The notes under the pieces were generated by a model that was not told the origin of the DNA, made no database searches, and worked only from the letters and a program-made list of their open reading frames with translations. A stretch of DNA of 13,503 nucleotides from CAZWEZ01 sp964632795 (lineage in GTDB: Bacteria; Pseudomonadota; Alphaproteobacteria; Rhodospirillales; 2-02-FULL-58-16): the NCBI GenBank assembly GCA_964632795.1, contig CAZWEZ010000101.1, forward strand, positions 1-13,503, read 5' to 3'. A program made the translations under genes and the position numbers. Of the stretch, positions 7,175 to 13,503 are shown piece after piece (positions within the stretch are counted from its first letter, which is position 1; every line of letters starts with the position of its first letter).

Positions 7175-9093
7175 GCCTGCTGCGGTCGATCGCGGCGCTG
7201 GCCGTGCTGCTGGCGGCGCTCCCCGCCGGGGCCGGACAAGGCCCCTACATCGACTCCCCGATGCTCGCCGAACGAGTCGCCGCCGGGACCCTGCCGGCAT
7301 TGCAAAGGCGCCTGCCCGATACCCCGTCGGTGGCCGACCTGAACCGCCCCGGGTTCGGTCCCGGGCGCCACGGCGGCAGTCTCAGGATGCTGATGGGGCG
7401 AGCCAAGGACATCCGTATGATGGTGGTCTACGGCTACGCCCGGCTGGTCGGCTACGACCGCGACTTCAACCTCCAGGCCGACATCCTGGAGGACTACGAG
7501 GTCTCCGAGGGCCGTATCTTCACCTTGCACCTGCGCCGCGGCCACCGGTGGTCCGACGGCCATCCCTTCACCACCGAGGACTTCCGCTACTACTGGGAGG
7601 ACATCGCCACCGATCCGGAGATGTCGCCGGCAGGTCCGCCCCGGGTGCTGCTGGTCGACGGCGAGGCGCCGCACTTCGAGATCATCGACGAGGCCACCGT
7701 GCGCTATACGTGGTCGAAACCAAACCCCTTCTTCCTCACCGCGCTGGCCGGGGCCAGCCCGCTTTACATCTACCGCCCGGCCCATTACCTCAAGCGCTTC
7801 CACCAGCGCTACGCGGAGCCCGAGGAGCTGGCCCAGCTGATCGAGGACGAGGGACAGCGCAACTGGGTGGCGCTGCACTTCCGCAAGGGCCGCCAGTACA
7901 AGAACACCAACCCCGAGCTGCCGACGCTCCAGCCGTGGGCGATCGTCACCAAGCCGCCGGCCGACCGCTTCGTGTTCGAGCGCAACCCCTACTACCACCG
8001 GATCGACGCCGACGGCCGCCAGCTCCCCTACATCGACCGGGTGGTGATGACGATCGCCAGCTCCAAGCTGATCCCGGCCAAGACGGGGGCCGGGGAATCG
8101 GACCTCCAGGCCCGCAACCTGATGTTCAACAACTACACCTTCATCAAGCGGGGGGAACGGCGCAACGGCTTCTCGGTGCACCTGTGGAAGTCCGCCAAGG
8201 GCTCGCAGATGACCCTGTACCCCAACCTCAACACCAAGGACCCCGTTTGGCGCCGGCTGTTCCGCGAGACCGACTTCCGGCGCGCCCTGTCGTTGGCCAT
8301 CAACCGCCACGAGATCAACCAGGCGATCTACTTCGGCCTGGCCCTGGAGTGCAACAACACGGTGCTGCCCCAAAGCCAGCTTTACCGCCCCGAGTACGCC
8401 ACGAAATGGACCGCGTTCGACCTCGAGGAGGCCAACCGCCTGCTCGACGGGCTGGGACTCACCGAACGCAACGACCGGGGCGTGCGCCTGCTGCCCGACG
8501 GCCGGCCGATGAACATCATCGTCGAGACCGCCGGCGAGGACACCGAACAGACCGACGTCCTGGAGCTGATCCGCGACAGCTGGCGCCAGGTCGGCATCCG
8601 GCTGTTCACCAAGCCGCTGCAGCGCGAGGTTTTCCGCAACCGCATCTTCGCCGGCTCGACCCTGATGTCGGTGTGGTTCGGGCTCGAGAACGGCGTGCCG
8701 ACCGCCGATACGAGCCCCCGGGACCTGGCCCCGACCAGCCAGCACCAGCTGCAATGGCCGAAATGGGGCCAGTACTACGAGACCAGCGGCAAGGCCGGGG
8801 AAGCGGCCGACCTGGAGGTGGTCCAGCGGCTGTCGCGGCTCAACACCGAATGGCGGATGTCGGTCGACCGCAAGCGCAAGCAGGAGATCTGGCACGAGAT
8901 GCTGGGCATCCACGCCGACCAGGTCTTCACCATCGGCCTGATCGCCGGCGTCCCCCAGCCGGTGGTGGTCTCCAACCGCCTGCGCAACGTTCCCATCGAC
9001 GGGATCTACAACTGGGACCCCGGCGCCCACTTCGGGATCTACCGCCCAGACACCTTCTGGTTCGCCGGCGACGCCGACCAGGGACAGGACTGA
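7171..9093 (+). CDS. Periplasmic substrate-binding protein of peptide/oligosaccharide ABC importer (SBP_bac_5)
   Basis: 640 residues from ATG 7171, overlapping the ATPase stop (ATGA), with CGAGG at 7159-7163. A hydrophobic signal peptide covers about residues 1-21 (Leu/Ala-rich, ending ALPAGA); there is no lipobox Cys, so a freely soluble periplasmic protein is expected. The body matches the large family-5 solute-binding fold: 'HLRRGHRWSDGHPFTTEDF' with a following YYWED, and later 'FRRALSLAINRHEINQAIYFG'. The length exceeds the roughly 500-540 of OppA/DppA. The segment near the C terminus, 'GVPQPVVVSNRLRNVP', resembles the long binding proteins of YejA and of the alpha-galactoside AgpA kind. 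These families carry peptides, microcin-like compounds or oligosaccharides, so the substrate stays open. The next gene starts 4 bp after its stop. Confidence 0.92.
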   Translation: MSLLRSIAALAVLLAALPAGAGQGPYIDSPMLAERVAAGTLPALQRRLPDTPSVADLNRPGFGPGRHGGSLRMLMGRAKDIRMMVVYGYARLVGYDRDFNLQADILEDYEVSEGRIFTLHLRRGHRWSDGHPFTTEDFRYYWEDIATDPEMSPAGPPRVLLVDGEAPHFEIIDEATVRYTWSKPNPFFLTALAGASPLYIYRPAHYLKRFHQRYAEPEELAQLIEDEGQRNWVALHFRKGRQYKNTNPELPTLQPWAIVTKPPADRFVFERNPYYHRIDADGRQLPYIDRVVMTIASSKLIPAKTGAGESDLQARNLMFNNYTFIKRGERRNGFSVHLWKSAKGSQMTLYPNLNTKDPVWRRLFRETDFRRALSLAINRHEINQAIYFGLALECNNTVLPQSQLYRPEYATKWTAFDLEEANRLLDGLGLTERNDRGVRLLPDGRPMNIIVETAGEDTEQTDVLELIRDSWRQVGIRLFTKPLQREVFRNRIFAGSTLMSVWFGLENGVPTADTSPRDLAPTSQHQLQWPKWGQYYETSGKAGEAADLEVVQRLSRLNTEWRMSVDRKRKQEIWHEMLGIHADQVFTIGLIAGVPQPVVVSNRLRNVPIDGIYNWDPGAHFGIYRPDTFWFAGDADQGQD

Positions 9094-9097
9094 CGCG

Positions 9098-10096
9098 GTG
9101 TTCGAATACCTGATCCGCCGCTTGCTGGTCATGGCCCTGACGCTGGTCGCCATCAGCATGCTGGTCTTCGTCATCATCCAGCTGCCGCCGGGCGACTACC
9201 TGACCACCTACCTGGCCGAACTGGAAAGCCAGGGCGAGATGGTGCCCCCGGAGAAGATCGATTTCCTGCGCCACCAGTACGGCCTCGACAAGTCGATGGC
9301 CGAGCAGTACCTGATCTGGGCCTTTGGCCTGCTGCAGGGCGACCTGGGGTATTCGTTCGAATTCAGCCTGCCGGTCAGCGAGGTGGTCGGCGACCGGCTG
9401 TACCTGTCGATGTTGCTCAACTTCACCACCATCCTCTTCATCTACCTGGTGTCGTTCCCGATCGGCGTCTACTCGGCGACCCACCAGTACAGCTGGGGCG
9501 ACCACGGCCTGACCCTGATCGGCTTCCTCGGCCTGGCGACGCCCAACTTCCTGCTCGCCCTGGTCCTGCTGTACCTGGCCAACGTCGCCTTCGGGACCTC
9601 CATCGGCGGGCTGATGGACGACGTCTACATCAACCAGCCGTGGACCGTGGACAAGGCGCTGTCGGTGCTCGAGCACCTGTGGGTGCCGGTGGTGGTGATC
9701 GGCACCTCGGGCACCGCCGGCATGATCCGCCGGCTGCGCGCCAACCTGCTCGACGAGCTCCAGAAGCAGTACGTGGTCACCGGCCGGGCCAAGGGCCTGC
9801 CCCCGGGGCGGCTGCTGATCAAGTACCCGCTCAGGATGGCGCTCAATCCGTTCGTCGCCGACATCGGCTCGATGCTGCCCCAGGTGGTGTCGGGCTCGGT
9901 CATCGTGTCGACGGTGATGTCGCTGCCGACCACGGGGCCGATGCTGCTCGGCGCGCTGCAGAGCCAGGACATGTTCCTGGCCGGCTCGTTCCTGATGTTC
10001 CTGGCGGTCCTGACGGTGATCGGGATGTTCCTCTCCGATCTGCTGCTGGCGGTGCTCGATCCGCGCATCCGCTTCGCCGGGGGGGCCCGGCAATGA
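9098..10096 (+). CDS. ABC importer permease 1 (OppB/DppB/YejB family)
   Basis: 332 residues from GTG 9098, 4 bp after the binding-protein stop; GGACAGGA at 9082-9089 serves as ribosome-binding site. The N-terminal 'YLIRRLL' and first membrane helix (about 9-29) followed by PPGDY (30-34) and a periplasmic segment with 'YGLDKS' are hallmarks of the OppB-type subunit. Further membrane helices lie at about 103-127, 138-162, 192-209, 255-275 and 298-320. The cytoplasmic EAA-like coupling loop is at about 219-250 ('YVVTGRAKGLPPGRLL'), which contacts an ATPase domain. The gene forms an ATGA overlap with permease 2, as expected of a stoichiometric heterodimer. Nothing looks damaged. Confidence 0.93.
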   Translation: MFEYLIRRLLVMALTLVAISMLVFVIIQLPPGDYLTTYLAELESQGEMVPPEKIDFLRHQYGLDKSMAEQYLIWAFGLLQGDLGYSFEFSLPVSEVVGDRLYLSMLLNFTTILFIYLVSFPIGVYSATHQYSWGDHGLTLIGFLGLATPNFLLALVLLYLANVAFGTSIGGLMDDVYINQPWTVDKALSVLEHLWVPVVVIGTSGTAGMIRRLRANLLDELQKQYVVTGRAKGLPPGRLLIKYPLRMALNPFVADIGSMLPQVVSGSVIVSTVMSLPTTGPMLLGALQSQDMFLAGSFLMFLAVLTVIGMFLSDLLLAVLDPRIRFAGGARQ

Positions 10097-11247
10097 GCGC
10101 CCGACTCCCCCACTTCGTCTCCGAGGCGCCGTTCGACCCCTACCACGTGGAGACCCTGACGGCGGACCAGGAACGCTACTACATGGCCTCCCAGTGGCGC
10201 ATGATGTGGTGGCGCTTCAAGCGCCACAAGCTGGCGGTGGCGGCGGCGATCGTGCTGGTTCTGAGTTTCCTGTCGATCGTCATCACCGAGGTCCTGGCGC
10301 CCTACGACCTGCACAGCCGGCATACCGACTTCATCTACGCCCCGCCCCAGACCGTCCACCTGTTCGACAAGGGCCGCTTCGTCGGACCCTTCGTCTACGG
10401 GTTCGACGCCCGCCTCAACATGGAGAACCTGCGCCGCGAGTACAGCGAGGACACCGAGCGCGTCCAACCCATCCGCTTCCTGTGCCTGGGGGACAGCTAC
10501 GAGTTCTGGGGCGTGATCCCGGGGCGCTTCCACCTCATATGCCCGGCCGAGGACGGCACCCTGTTCCTGCTCGGAACCGACCGGCTGGGCCGCGACATGG
10601 CGTCGCGCCTGCTCTACGGGGGGCGCATCTCGATGACCGTGGGGCTGATCGGGATCACCATCAGCTTCGTTTTCGGGATCACCATCGGCGGCTTCGCCGG
10701 CTACTTCGGGGGGTGGGTCGACAACGTGGTCCAGCGGATCATCGAGGTCCTGCGCTCGCTGCCCGAGCTGCCCCTGTGGATGGGGCTGTCGGCGGCCCTG
10801 CCGATCACCTGGAGCCCGATCCTGGTCTATTTCGGGATCACCATCATCCTCGGCCTGCTCGACTGGCCGGGGCTGGCCCGTGCCGTGCGCTCCAAGCTGC
10901 TGGCCCTGCGCGAGGAGGATTACTGCGCGGCGGCCCGCCTGATGGGGGCGAGCCCGGGGCGCATCATCGGCCGCCACCTGCTGCCCAACTTCATGAGCCA
11001 CCTGATCGCCTCGGCGACCCTGTCGATCCCCTCGATGATCCTCGGCGAGACGGCACTCAGCTTCCTCGGCCTCGGACTGCGGCCGCCGGTGACCAGCTGG
11101 GGGGTGCTGCTGGCCGAGGCCCAGAACATCGAGGCGGTGGCGCTTTATCCGTGGCTGCTGCTGCCGATGCTGCCGGTGGTGGTGGTCGTGCTGGCCTTCA
11201 ACTTCATGGGCGACGGCCTGCGCGACGCCGCAGATCCTTATGATTGA
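10093..11247 (+). CDS. ABC importer permease 2 (OppC/DppC/YejE family) with large periplasmic insert
   Basis: 384 residues from ATG 10093, overlapping the previous stop (ATGA). A basic cytoplasmic N terminus ends in 'WWRFKRHKLA', then membrane helix 1 (about 48-66). Between helix 1 and the conserved 'LLGTDRLGRD' (159-168) lies an insert of about 90 residues containing 'APPQTVHLFDKGRFVGPFVYG' in two parts and 'YEFWGVIP'; OppC/DppC have a much shorter stretch here, while YejE and Agp-like permeases carry such an insert. Remaining helices are at about 181-205, 225-260, 303-325 and 352-372. The EAA loop is at 274-299 ('YCAAARLMGASPGRIIG'). It pairs with permease 1 to form the channel. It is the last gene of the tight plus-strand run. 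Confidence 0.93.
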   Translation: MSARLPHFVSEAPFDPYHVETLTADQERYYMASQWRMMWWRFKRHKLAVAAAIVLVLSFLSIVITEVLAPYDLHSRHTDFIYAPPQTVHLFDKGRFVGPFVYGFDARLNMENLRREYSEDTERVQPIRFLCLGDSYEFWGVIPGRFHLICPAEDGTLFLLGTDRLGRDMASRLLYGGRISMTVGLIGITISFVFGITIGGFAGYFGGWVDNVVQRIIEVLRSLPELPLWMGLSAALPITWSPILVYFGITIILGLLDWPGLARAVRSKLLALREEDYCAAARLMGASPGRIIGRHLLPNFMSHLIASATLSIPSMILGETALSFLGLGLRPPVTSWGVLLAEAQNIEAVALYPWLLLPMLPVVVVVLAFNFMGDGLRDAADPYD

Positions 11248-11254
11248 GTTTAAT

Positions 11255-11273
11255 AGGGGTTTTTAGAGCCCCT
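11255..11273 (+). terminator. Weak terminator-like hairpin after the importer genes
   Basis: Eight bases after the permease stop, AGGGGTT (11255-11261) can pair with AGCCCCT (11267-11273), giving a 7-bp stem with one wobble and a UUUAG loop. The run of T lies in the loop and 5' arm rather than after the stem, so this is not a textbook intrinsic terminator. It may stop or protect the 3' end of the importer transcript. Confidence 0.35.
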
Positions 11274-11285
11274 CAGGCGCCGGGC

Positions 11286-11357
11286 GGGCCGGTGGCCCTT
11301 GGCTCGCCGCATAAGCGGCGGCCCGCGGTCGCGGGCTCCGAAAGCTGACGCTTTCGG
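11286..11357. repeat. Compact array of four hairpins in the gap between importer and cytochrome P460 gene
   Basis: Four perfect inverted repeats follow each other. GGGCC/GGCCC (11286-11298) has a GGT loop. CGCCGC/GCGGCG (11305-11320) has an ATAA loop. GCCCGC/GCGGGC (11321-11336) has a GGTC loop and abuts the second with no spacer. CCGAAAGC/GCTTTCGG (11338-11357) has a TGAC loop. No T-tract follows, so it is not a simple terminator. It could be a REP/BIME-like interspersed element, a processed small RNA or an mRNA-stabilising 3' end. The pairing is certain; the function is not. The rest of the 201-bp gap holds no gene that I can support. Confidence 0.5.
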
Positions 11358-11393
11358 GATCACGCCCTCTCAAAACCTTGTGATGCAGAACCT

Positions 11394-11443
11394 GGAGGAC
11401 TACCGTCGGGACCTCCCGCCCCCTAACTCTGGTAGGGAGGAGG
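11394..11443 (+). promoter_or_regulatory. Possible ribosome-binding-site hairpin with alternative pairing before the P460-like gene
   Basis: The purine-rich ribosome-binding site GGGAGGAGG (11435-11443) lies 5 bases before ATG 11449. Its first part, GGGAGG (11435-11440), is exactly complementary to CCTCCC (11412-11417). The same CCTCC (11412-11416) can instead pair with an upstream GGAGG (11394-11398). CTACC (11400-11404) and GGTAG (11431-11435) offer a further overlapping pair. The two main pairings exclude each other, so the leader could switch between an open and a closed ribosome-binding site. This is read from complementarity only; GC-rich purine tracts pair easily by chance. Confidence 0.25.
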
Positions 11444-11448
11444 ACGCC

Positions 11449-12087
11449 ATGATCCAGCGAAAAGTTGTTCCCTTGATCGTCTTGGCGCTGATGGCGGCCG
11501 GACTCGCCAGTCCCGTCCGCGGCCAGTCGTCCTCGGACGGCGGCGGCCTGCTGCGCCCCGAGCAGCACTTCAGGATCGACAACCCGGCCCGGCTGACCCC
11601 GGGCGAGGCGAGCACGATCTACGACGACATCGCCGGCGACATGGCCCGCGGCTACGCCATTTCGCGCGACCCCGTCGCCCGGAACTACCTCAAGTGGCGG
11701 CGCTTCAACAGCGCCCCGTACAAGTCGGTCACCCACGGCAACCGCTACCTCAACAACTACGCCAACCCCAAGGCCGCCGAGCTCTACGGGCGGCTGGAGC
11801 CGGGCCGCGAGATGCCCCCGGGCTCGATCGTCGCCAAGGACAGCTTCACCGTCACCGACGGCGGAGCGGTGTTCGCCGGCGCCCTGTTCATCATGGAGAA
11901 GCTGGCCCCGGGGAGCAGCCCGGCGTCGGGCGACTGGCGCTATGCGATGATCCTGCCCGACGGCAGCTTCCTCGGCGACAGCACCGCGGAGAACGCCGAC
12001 AAGATGGTGTTCTGCAACGCCTGCCACCAGAAGGTCGCCAAGTCCGACTACCTCTACCTGATCCCCAAAGCCTTCCGCCGTTATTGA
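11449..12087 (+). CDS. Secreted cytochrome P460-like haem protein
   Basis: 212 residues from ATG 11449, chosen because a strong GGGAGGAGG precedes it and a signal peptide begins there; the frame is open upstream to 11299 but that extension runs through the hairpin array. Residues 1-25 are a signal peptide (basic MIQRK, then hydrophobic, ending SPVRG). The mature part carries 'THGNRYLNNYAN', 'MPPGSIVAKDSF' and 'GDWRYAMI', then a c-type haem motif CNACH (Cys189, Cys192, His193) followed by 'DYLYLIP'. A C-terminal CxxCH followed closely by DY is the layout of cytochrome P460, a periplasmic haem protein that oxidises hydroxylamine in nitrifiers; many relatives in other bacteria have no known substrate. 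The haem-crosslinking Lys cannot be assigned by eye. No nitrogen-oxidation genes are nearby. Its last 7 bp overlap the opposing methyltransferase gene. Confidence 0.8.
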   Translation: MIQRKVVPLIVLALMAAGLASPVRGQSSSDGGGLLRPEQHFRIDNPARLTPGEASTIYDDIAGDMARGYAISRDPVARNYLKWRRFNSAPYKSVTHGNRYLNNYANPKAAELYGRLEPGREMPPGSIVAKDSFTVTDGGAVFAGALFIMEKLAPGSSPASGDWRYAMILPDGSFLGDSTAENADKMVFCNACHQKVAKSDYLYLIPKAFRRY

Positions 12088-12941
12088 GGGTATTGCTTCC
12101 CCGTCTTGAGCAGCCACAGGCTGGATTCGTGGGCTCCCGGAGGGATCGCCAGGCGCTCGAGCACGGTGCCGGACAGGGCCTCGGCGAGGCGGCTGGCGAC
12201 GTAGCGGCTCGACCACAGGATGTCGTAGGCCCGGCCCTGGAGCAGGGCGGCCACGGCGAGCTGTTCGTTGTAGGCCCGCCAGGCCCATCTGCGCGGGTAG
12301 TCGTCGGGCAGGAAGACGTCGTGGACGTGGACCAGAACGCCCGGGGGCAGCGACGGCAGGATCATGTTGAACAGGATGTCGACGTCGCTGCCCGGCATCA
12401 AGACGTGGCTCGAATCGATGCTCAGCACGTCACCGGGGGCGAGCCGCTCGAACGGTTTGGGGCCGACCTTCTGGAGGGTGGAGGCGATGGTCTCGACGCC
12501 GAGCCCGGCGAGCTCCGCGCGCGGCGCCGGGTCGATGGCGGTGACGATGGTGTCGAGCCCGCCGTCGTCGACCGCCCGGACCAGGAAGCGGGTGGAATGG
12601 CCGCTGCCGACCTCGACGATGCGCACCGGCTGGCGGCGCCGCACCATGGCGTAGGCGGCCGCCCCGTCCAGGCGCGGGAACCAGCCCTGGTCCCAGCGCG
12701 GCGCCGGGGGCGGCCCGGTTCCGATGCGTTCCAGCTCGACGGCGTAGCCGACCATGGCGTCGAGGTGATCGAGGAAGTCCTCGGCCCGGGCCCGGAAGAT
12801 GCTCTCGAGGGCGTCGTAGGGCGGCCGGCGGCCCGGCGGCGCCACCGCGCCCGCGGTGCGGCACGGGATGAAGAAGCCGCGGCGCCCGAGACCCAGCACC
12901 GTCGACAACCCCATCACCAACCGGCGCACCCGCGCGCGCAT
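12081..12941 (-). CDS. Class I SAM-dependent methyltransferase
   Basis: 286 residues on the minus strand. The ATG at 12941 is preferred over a GTG at 12989 because GGGAGGG lies about 8 bases before it. Residues 107-118 'RIVEVGSGHSTR' form the glycine-rich SAM-binding motif I; 'TAIDPAPRAEL' (134-144) gives the acidic end of strand 2; 'DVLSIDSSHV' (171-180) and 'VLVHVHDVFLPDDYP' (202-216) give the later strands, with His/Asp residues of the kind seen in Methyltransf_24-type enzymes. The N terminus (about 1-30) is basic and hydrophobic and could associate with the membrane. The methyl acceptor is unknown. It is convergent with the P460-like gene (7-bp overlap, TAA and TGA stops interlocked) and divergent from the histidine phosphatase, 85 bp away. 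Confidence 0.8.
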   Translation of the reverse strand: MRARVRRLVMGLSTVLGLGRRGFFIPCRTAGAVAPPGRRPPYDALESIFRARAEDFLDHLDAMVGYAVELERIGTGPPPAPRWDQGWFPRLDGAAAYAMVRRRQPVRIVEVGSGHSTRFLVRAVDDGGLDTIVTAIDPAPRAELAGLGVETIASTLQKVGPKPFERLAPGDVLSIDSSHVLMPGSDVDILFNMILPSLPPGVLVHVHDVFLPDDYPRRWAWRAYNEQLAVAALLQGRAYDILWSSRYVASRLAEALSGTVLERLAIPPGAHESSLWLLKTGKQYPQ

Positions 12942-13002
12942 GGCGAAACCCTCCCGTTGCCGCGCCCCCGGTGACACGGCGGGCGCCACCGATTAATGTC
13001 GG

Positions 13003-13020
13003 CCCCTGCCACCAAGGGGG
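13003..13020 (+). promoter_or_regulatory. Ribosome-binding site of the phosphatase gene, possibly folded into a small hairpin
   Basis: AAGGGGG (13014-13020) precedes the GTG start at 13027 by 6 bases and decides that start. CCCCT (13003-13007) can pair with AGGGG (13015-13019) across a 7-base loop, which would cover the site. The 85-bp divergent gap 12942-13026 must also hold promoters for both flanking genes, but I find no convincing -35/-10 pair. Confidence 0.3.
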
Positions 13021-13026
13021 AAACCC

Positions 13027-13503
13027 GTGCCCATCATTTACCTCATTCGCCACGGCGAGACCATGTGGAACCGCGTCGGCCGCCACCAGGGACATCTGGA
13101 TTCGCCGCTGACCCTCGAGGGAATCGGCCAGGTCCGGGCACTGGCCGAGCGCCTGCGTAAGGAGCCGGAGGACTGGCCGAGCGTCGGGCTGTTCTCGAGC
13201 CCCCTGTTCCGGGCCCGCCAGACGACGGCGATCCTGTGCGATTCGCTGGGCCTCGACTTCGAGGCGGTGCGCTTCGACGACCGCCTCAGGGAACGCAGCT
13301 ACGGGCGCTGGGAGGGGCTGACCGACGATGAAGTCATGGCCCGCTATCCCGAGGACTGGGCGGCGCGCCGGAACGATCACTGGGGCCACGTCATTCCCGG
13401 CGGCGGCGAGAGCCACGCCATGCTCGCCCGGCGGGTCGGCGGGTGGCTGGACGAACAGCCCGCCGACGCCACCCTGGTGGCGGTCTGCCACGGCGGCACC
13501 GGG
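13027..13503 (+). CDS. Histidine phosphatase family protein (phosphoglycerate mutase-like), 3'-truncated by window edge
   Basis: 159 codons are visible from GTG 13027, open to the last base of the window; the C-terminal part is missing. Catalytic motif Arg8-His9-Gly10-Glu11 directly follows the first strand, as in all 'RHG' phosphatases, with His9 the residue that becomes phosphorylated. 'SSPLFRARQT' supplies the phosphate-binding Arg, 'RSYGRWEG' the glutamate-bearing loop, and the second catalytic His is His155 in 'VCHGGTG'. All catalytic residues in view are intact. The family includes cofactor-dependent phosphoglycerate mutase, alpha-ribazole phosphatase and broad phosphatases; the short 'ERSYGRWEGLTDDEV' loop fits the small GpmB/CobC-like group, but the substrate is not determinable. 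Divergent from the methyltransferase gene. Confidence 0.9.
   Translation, partial: MPIIYLIRHGETMWNRVGRHQGHLDSPLTLEGIGQVRALAERLRKEPEDWPSVGLFSSPLFRARQTTAILCDSLGLDFEAVRFDDRLRERSYGRWEGLTDDEVMARYPEDWAARRNDHWGHVIPGGGESHAMLARRVGGWLDEQPADATLVAVCHGGTG

Noticed and set aside
5087..7300. Minus-strand open frame of 737 codons opposite the fused ATPase
   Set aside because: Same codon-bias shadow; the plus strand carries two complete ATPase domains.
7144..10093. Long minus-strand open frames opposite the binding protein and permease 1
   Set aside because: Shadows of strongly supported plus-strand importer genes, with no recognisable motifs of their own.
11378..11406. Promoter TTGTGA - 17 bases - TACCGT before the P460-like gene
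   Set aside because: Spacing is ideal but the -10 element matches the consensus poorly; not strong enough to annotate.
11299..11448. N-terminal extension of the P460-like protein
   Set aside because: It would place the hairpin array in coding sequence and bury the signal peptide; ATG 11449 has both a strong ribosome-binding site and a signal peptide.
12942..12989. GTG 12989 as the methyltransferase start
   Set aside because: ATG 12941 has GGGAGGG at proper distance, and the extra 16 residues show no family similarity that I can see.
1..13503. CRISPR arrays, tRNA, rRNA, insertion sequences, attachment sites
   Set aside because: No regularly spaced direct repeats, no cloverleaf or rRNA-like stretch, no transposase or integrase-like reading frame seen.

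Overview
The window is GC-rich, densely coded DNA with strong G/C preference at third codon positions, GTG and ATG starts, and many 4-base ATGA/GTGA gene overlaps. No marker gene fixes the taxonomy. The gene families (a COG4671-type glycosyltransferase, a long ABC/cNMP-binding fusion, a Yej/Agp-like importer and a cytochrome P460-like protein) fit an alphaproteobacterium, probably Rhodospirillales-like; this is an inference. I see no tRNA, rRNA, CRISPR array, insertion sequence or attachment site.

Layout. (1) Positions 2-427 hold the C-terminal end of a GT28/MurG-like glycosyltransferase. (2) After a 70-bp gap comes a tightly packed plus-strand run of seven genes, 498-11247. It starts with an unusual 1180-residue protein: ABC-exporter membrane domain, degraded and internally repeated nucleotide-binding domain, intact-looking cNMP-binding domain, and degraded GGDEF domain. 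Then come a NodB-like polysaccharide deacetylase, a small membrane protein with a PH-like tail, and a complete peptide/oligosaccharide ABC importer (fused double ATPase, periplasmic binding protein, two permeases). (3) A 201-bp gap, 11248-11448, carries a weak terminator-like hairpin and a compact array of four more hairpins. (4) A secreted cytochrome P460-like haem protein, 11449-12087, is followed tail-to-tail by a minus-strand SAM methyltransferase (12081-12941) that overlaps it by 7 bp. (5) A histidine phosphatase is divergent from the methyltransferase and runs off the right edge from 13027.

How they may work together. The first three or four genes look like a glycan-related module (glycosyl transfer, deacetylation, membrane-bound sensor-like protein). 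They are fused by overlapping reading frames to a high-affinity importer of the peptide/nickel/oligosaccharide class. The arrangement suggests co-transcription and possibly uptake or recycling of a glycan or glycopeptide, but the substrate cannot be read from the sequence. The P460 protein, methyltransferase and phosphatase show no obvious functional link to the run.

The main candidate for an undescribed system is the 1180-residue protein. It has the architecture of an ABC exporter, but every catalytic ATPase motif is altered, its Q-loop/helical segment occurs three times, and its GGDEF site is lost while the cNMP phosphate-binding cassette is kept. It looks like a membrane receptor or scaffold built from transporter parts.
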